Source of the DNA: Leguminivora glycinivorella
Lineage: Eukaryota; Arthropoda; Insecta; Lepidoptera; Tortricidae
NCBI RefSeq assembly: GCF_023078275.1
Contig: NC_062971.1
Span: 8,494,001-8,558,000, forward strand
DNA length: 64,000 bases
Direction: 5' to 3'
Below are positions 57,401 to 64,000 of the stretch, in pieces. The notes below the pieces were generated by a model. That model did not search any database and was not told the DNA's origin. It worked only from the letters and a program-made list of their open reading frames with translations. The translations under genes were made by a program, and so were the position numbers. Position 1 is the first letter of the stretch. Each line of letters begins with the position of its first letter.

Positions 57401-60400
57401 TCATCAGAATTTCAATTTTGTCAATAAAATATATTTTTGTTACTTTATGTGCCAAATGACTATTAGGGTGGAGCGAAAAAACACTTTTCTGGAATTAGCA
57501 AACCTAATAGTTATCAATCAATGCCTTTTAGTCTATGAAGCCTTTGTGCAAAATTTCAGCTTTTTAAATCAACATCTTCTGCCTCCGCATTAGGGTTGAA
57601 ATTTTGAAAATCTCATACAAACCTATAAATTCAACTTTTAGATAAAAAAAAAATTTCGACAGTATTATGTTTAGTATATGTTATTGATACATATCATTAT
57701 GAGAAACTACAAAAAGTTGCGAAAATAGCGTCAAGAATCACCAAAGTTTGTCTAGTTTCAGTACATTCGCCAAAATAGCCGCTAAAATACTGAAAATTGG
57801 CGATTTTTAACGCTATTTTCGCAATTTTTGGTACTTTATTGTAATAATATGTATCAATAATGTATACTGAATATAATACTGCCAAAAAACATTTTTTATC
57901 TAAAAGTTGAATTTTCAGGTTTGTATGAGATTTTCAAAATTTCAAACCTAATGCGGAGGCAGAAGATGTTGATTTAAAAGGCTGAAAATTTGCACAAAGG
58001 CTTCATAGACTAAGGGGCATTGATTGATAACTATTAGGTTTGCTAATTCCAGAAAAGTGTTTTTTCGCTCCACCCTAATGACTATACAGTCTCCACTAAT
58101 AGACCCCAACCCATTAAAAATTGTGGTTATAAAATTGGAAATTGAATGCTTATTCTAAAGACCACATTTTCACTGCAATATGTTTGAGGCTGGCATCTAT
58201 TGGGATCAATCCATTTATTCACATGTTAGAGAACAGCACCGATAGTTTAAATGTGGCCGGCAGACACATTTTTTCCAGAGTATGTAAGTTTTCTATGTAA
58301 TCAAGTGTTTACATAATTATATTACTGTCTGAGTAACCCACAACACAAGCATTATTAAGCTATCATGGAACTCAGTCAATCTGTGTAAAAATAAAGTCCT
58401 ACCTATAATATTTCTTTTTTTCTAACTTATATCTAGTGTCACAGTTTATGATAATTAGTACTTTATTCATGAACAATACAGGATTTTATCTACCTTCCTG
58501 TATAGTCATTGTTTCCCACTATACTCTTATTATAACTATCTGCTTATTCAAGTTATAATATCCTTTTTTTGAGGTGTAGATAAATTACCCATTGAATTAT
58601 TTACTGTTGTTTTAATTTCACAGAGGTATATTTCTTCTTTCCAGAATAGTAAGTAAAGTTTCCAAATTAGCATGACACAACTAGAAATTATTTTGCCTAT
58701 ATAATTATACTGCTACTGAAAAGTCTGATAACGCTCTGACATGCCACAATATTCACAAGCCCACCCTCAACAGTATGCTGAAAAATAAGTACAGAACTAT
58801 AAGTGCCTATGAAATCTTAGACTCTGATTTATTTTAGAAATGTTCAGCTGCATCATTTATATCAAAGCAACACAAATTATGAAATACAATTTGAGGACTT
58901 TTAGTAGTAGGTAATAATACTTTAAAATGGTTAGAACATTTTGGTGTCAAGAATTTATCCCTGACCGACATGAAAAATTTAGGTTTAAGTAGTGAATTTC
59001 AAGCAGATACTATGTTTGCATTACTATTTAGGATATAAAATCTGTATTGCTTTCATGCTGGTTAGCTTTATGTATTTAATTAGCTGAAATACATGCTTGA
59101 TTGTCAACTTTGCCTTTGCACTAGTCAAACTCAAGATTGCATCTCTCTGTCCGGAGTGTTTACGAATAGTATGAATTCACGTTCATCCCACTGTTTTACT
59201 AAAAGCCTACACTATTTATGCTGGTAGAAACAAATAAATTCTCATTCCTATGCCACTGGCATAAGTCAACTTCGCTGTGTCGCCGACATAGGAGGAGGAT
59301 TATTTTGGTCTCAAACTTTGCGACGCCAGCACTGAACACGTTAAATGTAAATAATTTGACTACTGCAAAGTTTTTGCATTATAGGTTTATGAAAAAGTTA
59401 TAAAAGGTGAAATAAAACTCGGATAAGTAGGTATGAACAGAAGTATTATAATAACATTTTCTTTACATTTTTTCACTATCTTGCCTATGCTGTTGCCTAA
59501 AAGTTGTGTAGATTGTCCCAACACATTTGCTTCACACTAAAATACTTCATTTCGTATGTCTCATAGACGTGTATAGTTCAAAACGAAAGTTGATTCCTGT
59601 CGCGAGATACGATTTTGAAGGTCGGATTTTATACAATGTTTGTCGTTATTCTCGCCCTGATTTCGGATGTCATAATGGATCCACAACTTTTTCCAGGATA
59701 TTTATTATTTTATTCGTGATTCCAAATATACCAAGACCCTTTTAAAGACTGTATTGTCGACAAATAGTTTTCATTATTTGCTGTCGAATTTTGATCTCAT
59801 AGGACGCACTTGTGAATTTCTTACAGCATCGATCGATTATATATTCAACTGAAGCTCATTCTGCACTCGATCTAAATATAAACACACACATTTATTAACA
59901 AAATAAATTAAATTAAAGGTGTTTACAAACACAAATCGTCGCGCAATTAAAATAACCTTAAAACCACTCTGGTGTGTCACTGTCACTTTTTTATGTTTAG
60001 TTACTTCCACATTTTTACTGTTTTAAACGTTTTGTAAGTATTTTACATTGCTAATAGCTCAAATTATTTTAAAATAAGCATAAACTCGTGAAATACGGGA
60101 CAAATTCAAAACATTGGCCGCCATTTTGGTTCCTAGATTTACCTAATACGAGCCGTTAACCGGTGCTCTGGCACCGGTTAAATGAATCGTAACCCTTTTA
60201 CTGACGGATGGCATGGTGCAACGCAAATATGGACTTAACGGTCGTCGGAGCCATCTTTAACGATGAAGGGGGCGTCAAAGTGTGCTGGTGCAACCGGCCC
60301 TTAGACTGATATAATGTAATAATAGGTATAACCGCTTTTCACATCACTGTTTTTAACGCCGGGCGTACATTTTTTCATGCAAGACCTAGTTCTTAACTAT

Positions 60401-63400
60401 TATTTTGTTCGCAAAATTAATAGGTTACATTTTCAATGACTAGCGAAACTCTTTGCGTGGTCGAAAATTGATGAGATGTTTGACGCTTGAAATGATAGGT
60501 AGGTATTGTCATTTCACCTAATGTCATAATTATTCAACTAAAATTGCCTATGTTAAAACATTGTGATTATTGAAATTTGCTCTACTGCAATGGAACTGTA
60601 ATGTGACTGATTATTAACAAAAGTAACAAACCAAATCCACTCTCGCATCAGGTTGGGCATAGAAAAAATGTTATGTGCGTATCACGAAAAAGCACAAAAT
60701 GACCAACGTTTCAACCCGCGGGCCCTGCAGCTACATTTGATGAAAAAATACTGCGGTATTTTCGCCGGAATCCAGGGAAACATTAATTACATACAATATT
60801 AAATATCATGTGCTGCACCGTCACGGGACGGGAAGATGGAAGAACATTTGAACACCGTAGGATGTTAAACGTGAAAATAGTGTTAAAAATGGTTAAAAGT
60901 ATGTAATAAAGATTGATAATCATATTTTTGCCTTTATTTTATTTAAGTATTTGACACGCGTCATTCATACATCAGGCTCGGAAATAATGTAAACAAAGTC
61001 CGAGATTTCCCGATTGCGATCCCTTAATCTAACAATATGGTATGTGCATGTGGGTTACCACCAGAGCCAAAAGTTGGCGAATTTGTTAATTTTATTTTTT
61101 GTTGAATTTGTCATTCCAACCTTCACTAATCTACTCTGCTGCACTTATATAACGCTATATTCCCGAGAAGGTACATAGTGTTAAACCACCCTGTATATCT
61201 GCGGTTACTGTGTAATGTTTTGATAGATGATGATAGACCATTTAAATAGATTGGTATAATCCGAGCAGATTTGTTACTGGCATGATACGAGCAAACCAGT
61301 AAATGAGCACCGAGCAGTGTCTAGGACAGGAAAAGATGGAACGCAATGATTTTAATTTTTGAAGGGTGCTGTTTGCTGCAGTAGTGTGGCGTTATTCGCA
61401 GGATAAATAATTGTAAGACCACGCGAGACACTGTGTTATTACTGTTATTATCGCGGTGTCCCATAAACACGTAGACACGTAGACTGGTGTTATCCGCCTA
61501 GCAGTAGCACTGCTGGATAACACATTAAATTTATGTAGGTGAATTGTAAAAATAGTCTGTATAATTCGTCGAAGTTAATTGATTCCATTGTGTTACGGGA
61601 AATAAGTCCAATTATTTAAGTTACATTGCATGTGTATGAATTAATTTAATCGTAGGTATACAGGGCGGCTCATTGAAATCGCTCAGTATGGGAAATTTTG
61701 AAACTATAAGACATACGAAGATCTGTTCCTAGGAACCATATATGTCACCGATTTTAATAAAAAGAAAAATTGCAATCATGCATTTGAAAAAGAAGCTGTT
61801 GAATACTCTAACGTTGGTCACTTCGAATCGAACATCTACTAAAATAAATTAAATTATGTGAAAACAATTCATTTTATATTCATTTTAACCATCATGTTTC
61901 ATAGAGACATTTACTGCTTAAGACCTACACAATCGATATTTGAATAGAACAAAATGTAAGTTTTTTTTTTCGAAACAACCGGGTTCGATTCCCCAGCTGG
62001 GTACAGTATTTTTTTTAAATGTATCAATGCAGTTTTTCTTTTTATTAAAATCGATGACATGGTTTCTAAGAACAGATCTTCGTATGTCTTATAGTTTCAG
62101 ACTTCCCAAACTGACCGATTTGAATGAGCCATCCTGTATAATATAATACAATTTAGGTACCTACTTGTAATTATGTTTGATTTTTGTAACGCAATTAATC
62201 GATTATATAGTTATTTAATTGAAACCCTCAACTCACCGATTTGAACAGCGTTCTGTTGACGTCGAAAAATCCCCCCAAGCTGATTTGGGAGGGGTTCATT
62301 TCAGTGGCTCGCAGGAACATGTTCACCTCGGTCAGAGCGTCCGCGTTCATCCATGACAACTCAATCATCAAAAGCTTCTTTTGGAAGTTCAGGCGTACCT
62401 ATTGAAATTATACGAATACATAAGTATATACGAACGAATACATAAGTATATGCGTACATATGAACAGTAGATACCTAGTTTTAGTGCAATTTTGGGGAAG
62501 TGATTCAATTAATTTGTCTATAAAATTTCATAGGGACTGGTTAAAATACATAGTGATGGACCAAATCAATTTAGTTTTGATTAAGGAATATTAAATCAGT
62601 CGTTGTACTCACGTTATGTGAAGCATAGTGCGCCTCGTCACAAATAAAGAATAGTAGCATAATACTGCAAAAAGCAGTCAAAGCTAAACCGATGTCTTTG
62701 ACCCCGAAGCCTTCGGAGATTTTGCTAAGCAGACCGTAGATAGAAAGTGTGATAATAAGGAACAAGTAGAGGCTCATGAAAGTGAAGGTGTAACAATTGG
62801 CGATCCCGGTGTCCCGGGCCAGTTTGCTGAGGCGTAACCAAAGGGCGCGGTATTCGGCAACCTTGCCGGCTGGCCCAATGTTACGAAGAGCCTATAACAC
62901 ATAGAACATTCAACTGATTATAAGTATGAAATATGCGTAGCATAAAATATTATCACATTGAAAAAAGAATCGTTATAAGTAGTTTGATAGCTCTTTTCCT
63001 TACAAGAATCTTACCTGTTGAAAATCTTCTGCCAAGATGTGCGCACAAATACTGAGAGTTTCACAAAGAAGGTACCAGTACCCGCCCAACATGTAAGTCA
63101 ATATTTCCAGAAATACATATGGAAGGATTTGCAGTAATTTGAAGTGGACCATGGTGACATGTGTGATGATCACTGAAGCCGTTGAAAGTGCTGGGATGAC
63201 TATTGACATAGCAAGAGCTTTTTTATAAAGCCCTACGGGAAGGACTCGGTTTGACAGTTTTTTGTAAGCAATCTGTAAAAATTATATGAAAAAGTAAATC
63301 AAATGACAACAATGGCCGCAAATTAATGCTATATAAAAAATCATACATATTCACCTCATATTCAACCCATCCGTTGAGAACTTCTGCAATCTTTCTTGTT

Positions 63401-63891
63401 TCATACCACAATATAGGGACTGCAATCATAGGAAACAAGTACACTGTAAATAGGTACTCAATCACAGCTTCCTCAAATTTGCCTTCTTGAGCACCGGTTC
63501 TCACTATTTGGACTTTATTTAGGGAAAGGTACAAAAGATATGCTGTAAGAGAGCAGTAGAGAACAACAGAGTAGAGCATTGAGGGAGACGCAGGTTGATA
63601 TTGGGTCACTCCCGGAACCGGTCTGCTCAATGGAAGAACACCCATTATCCTCAGTAGAGTAAACACCGGCTTGATGTTTTCATAAATTATGTCTCTGGTG
63701 ATGTCGGGATTAATTATGTTATCTTGTATAGGGGCTATGGCATTATTAGGTGTCGGTAATCTCGGAGTACGATTGGGTGTAACGTCCAAGAATATGATTT
63801 TGTTCTTTGCCTTTTCGTCCATTTGCGCTGCGACGCCATTGGGTATGGGTGGTTGATTTGGAAATAAGCTATTATTAGTGTAGAAAGCCAT
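48477..63891 (-). CDS. Gr1: Carbon-dioxide gustatory receptor (Gr21a/Gr1 type)
   Basis: Five minus-strand exons, 63355-63891, 63015-63272, 62613-62891, 62237-62398 and 48477-48674, all join in phase 0 to 477 residues. Gr1 is one of the conserved CO2 receptor subunits of insects, a seven-helix membrane protein of sensory neurons that acts with its partner Grs. The protein has a hydrophilic N-terminus, then IKPVFTLLRIMGVLPLSR and several membrane segments. GFGVKDIGLALTAFCS, FFICDEAHYASHN, FLRATEMNPSQISLGGFFD and, in the last exon, LLATMVTYLVVLLQFQISIP agree with the Gr21a family. TYLVVLLQF (419-427) is the Gr signature. The tail is acidic, then Thr-rich and Lys-rich (AKKKKKH). The final intron is 13,562 bases and full of transposons. 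The start is the first ATG in an open frame that runs 5' to a stop near 63988; an upstream exon beyond the window is possible. Confidence 0.93.
49785..49935 (+). repeat. SINE family B 3' part, copy 3
   Basis: The tail TATGTATATCGTCGCTTAGC through GTCCCCAATATT matches 16030-16140, with a short internal duplication of the AAGCTTTGC region. The tRNA-like head is absent. Confidence 0.7.
49934..50235. repeat. GC-rich inverted and duplicated repeat
   Basis: CGTCCGTCGTAAATCGACCG pairs with its complement ending at 50042. The unit with CCGATCGGAATCTGGCTCGC, GCTGGATGTTTTG and GTAGTATGTTCC then recurs, diverged, at 50115-50235. It is a MITE-like dispersed repeat in the Gr1 intron. Confidence 0.6.
51231..51376. 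repeat. MITE with GTAGCCGAATGGCA ends, copy 2
   Basis: CCCGTAGCCGAATGGCA at the left pairs with TGCCATTCGGCTAGC at the right. The middle GCTGGCTCTGTCGCGCCAAT matches copy 1 at 36210-36368. Confidence 0.75.
51720..52105. repeat. Dispersed repeat with AACACTCGGGTGCAAG-like and CTAGTGGGTAAA motifs
   Basis: It contains GCTCGGAAACACGTGTTTTG and CCACTAGTGGGTAAAG; a diverged relative of these motifs lies inside the mariner-type MITE near 18440-18490. The right part has runs such as CTTCTCGTGTGTTAAACTCTC. No gene is seen. Confidence 0.45.
52358..52499. repeat. Inverted-repeat hairpin
   Basis: ATATCGTCACTACTTTTAAA at the left pairs with TTTAAAAGTAGTGACGATAT at the right, with inner pairing of CTTGTATCTT and GAGATACGAG. 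Probably a MITE. Confidence 0.6.
53165..53273 (-). pseudogene. Decayed gustatory-receptor exon inside the Gr1 intron
   Basis: The minus strand reads FLR.MEINPS....KGFFDLN..LVTS, aligned with FLRATEMNPS....GGFFDVN..LFKS of Gr1 exon 4. About half of 27 positions agree. The upstream part (VEINSIELII) fits only with a one-base frameshift near 53243. No acceptor precedes it and no GT follows the point (53165) where exon 4 ends. I infer a non-functional remnant of a related Gr exon. Confidence 0.65.
53896..54029. repeat. Palindromic MITE, ATTATCCGAT family, copy 2
   Basis: AGTGCGTTTTCACATTATCC at the left and GGATAATGTGAAAACGCACT at the right are exact complements. Only half of this unit (54686-54766) recurs at the other arm of the large inverted repeat. 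A relative lies in Nmdar1 intron 8. Confidence 0.8.
54030..54685 (+). other. Unexplained core with TATA-like box, open frames and AATAAA signals
   Basis: After a TTTATAAG box at about 54051 the sequence is GC-rich, and a frame stays open to 54315 with Arg/Ser-rich codons (SSKRRRKTAPQGWG, AQRGRGYSHPSRG). An AATAAA follows near 54325. A second open frame of 72 codons runs from ATG 54358 to 54576, including RQNIALRMESGATGSLVVTG, and its stop overlaps another AATAAA. I recognise no family. It could be a captured gene piece or a retroelement promoter region. Confidence 0.4.
55421..55682 (+). repeat. Interspersed repeat, ACCGGCCAAGAGCG family, truncated copy 4
   Basis: It matches the first half of 81-643 and breaks off around the TATTAACAATATCAAA segment; the right end is missing. 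Confidence 0.8.
55985..56100 (-). repeat. LINE-like 3' end
   Basis: On the minus strand the sequence ends in TACTGTGCAATAAAGTTTAA followed by ATAAATAAAAAATAAA, with GTAGCATTAAGTTCGCC before it. This resembles the tail of a common lepidopteran LINE, from general knowledge. Confidence 0.55.
56515..60300. mobile_element. Harbinger-type element with nested hAT palindrome
   Basis: GGGCCAGTTGCACCA at the left and TGGTGCAACCGGCCC at the right are inverted and flanked by TTA (56512-56514, 60301-60303), the PIF/Harbinger signature. Inner motifs GCGTTGCACCAA and GGTGCAACGC form a second inverted pair. The interior holds the element 57464-58077 and AT-rich sequence without a transposase frame. It is possible that the two ends belong to separate MITEs. 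Confidence 0.55.
57464..58077. mobile_element. Palindromic hAT-type MITE
   Basis: TAGGGTGGAGCGAAAAAACA at the left and its complement at the right begin arms of almost 300 bases. The 8-bp target duplication ATGACTAT is at 57456-57463 and 58078-58085. The whole element folds into a long hairpin. Non-coding. Confidence 0.85.
60304..61660. other. Repeat-poor part of the Gr1 last intron
   Basis: AT-rich intronic DNA without recognisable coding regions, RNA genes or clear repeat termini. Confidence 0.5.
61661..62136. mobile_element. Foldback mariner-type element, copy 2
   Basis: CAGGGCGGCTCATTGAAATC at the left and GATTTGAATGAGCCATCCTG at the right, flanked by TA, match the termini of 26103-26913, and the GGTTCGATTCCCCAGCTGGG block is shared. 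It is diverged and shorter, with only a trace of the transposase end (GTTGGTCACTTCGAA, about 61814). It lies about 100 bases from Gr1 exon 4. Confidence 0.7.
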
Positions 63892-64000
63892 TTGAGCTTT
63901 TTTCCCTTGGTAGTGGCCGGGCTGGCGTCTGAACTGCGAGTGGGAAGCCCGGAGAGGAGCGACTAATGGCGACACGCCGGCGGCTCCTAGTCATATTTCA

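Overview
This is a stretch of insect nuclear genome, almost certainly from a moth or butterfly (Lepidoptera). It holds intron-rich genes with GT-AG introns, AT-rich spacers, and a very dense load of repeats of lepidopteran type: tRNA-headed SINEs, a Helitron-like element beginning with an ACTAATATTATAAA motif, hAT, mariner/pogo and Harbinger-type MITEs, and foldback palindromes. There are no bacterial operons, CRISPR arrays or viral genes. I rebuilt exon structures by reading splice sites and checking that every exon joins in phase.

Six genes are supported. (1) 928-3150, plus strand: a small secreted alanine-rich protein with a Trp/Pro-rich tail, 223 aa, 5 exons, with a TATA box and initiator. 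(2) 4663-11618, plus: Nmdar1, the GluN1 subunit of the NMDA glutamate receptor, 929 aa, 16 coding exons, with a probable upstream non-coding exon and an RFX-type X-box. (3) 13249-20318, minus, convergent with Nmdar1: V-ATPase subunit E (Vha26), 226 aa, 5 exons. (4) 28273-39222, plus: CNOT2 (Not2/Rga), a subunit of the CCR4-NOT deadenylase complex, 406 aa, 7 coding exons. (5) 43133-46565, minus: Cdc37, the kinase-specific HSP90 co-chaperone, 367 aa, 5 exons. (6) 48477-63891, minus: the carbon-dioxide gustatory receptor Gr1 (Gr21a type), 477 aa, 5 exons, with a 13.6 kb last intron. They are unrelated in function and do not form a pathway; this is ordinary eukaryotic gene order.

Most of the remaining sequence is transposon-derived. 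Vha26 intron 2 holds a four-level nest (hAT-type MITE, a second element, a younger copy of the same hAT family, and a mariner-type MITE inside that), with target-site duplications visible for three of the four. The Vha26-CNOT2 spacer holds a GC-rich repeat split by another hAT-like element and a hAT-like element that carries a foldback mariner remnant. CNOT2 introns hold a GC-rich palindrome, a pogo-like element and a fourfold 155-bp tandem duplication that includes part of a coding exon. Between CNOT2 and Cdc37 lies a 1,784-bp near-perfect palindrome with an 8-bp target-site duplication. The long Gr1 intron holds a decayed gustatory-receptor exon, a 2-kb inverted repeat around an unexplained promoter-like and ORF-bearing core, and a 3.8-kb Harbinger-type element.

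The most unusual items are the foldback structures, the unexplained core at 54030-54685, the CNOT2 exon duplication, the Gr pseudo-exon, and two possible C-terminal tails for Nmdar1. I saw no convincing new multi-gene system.
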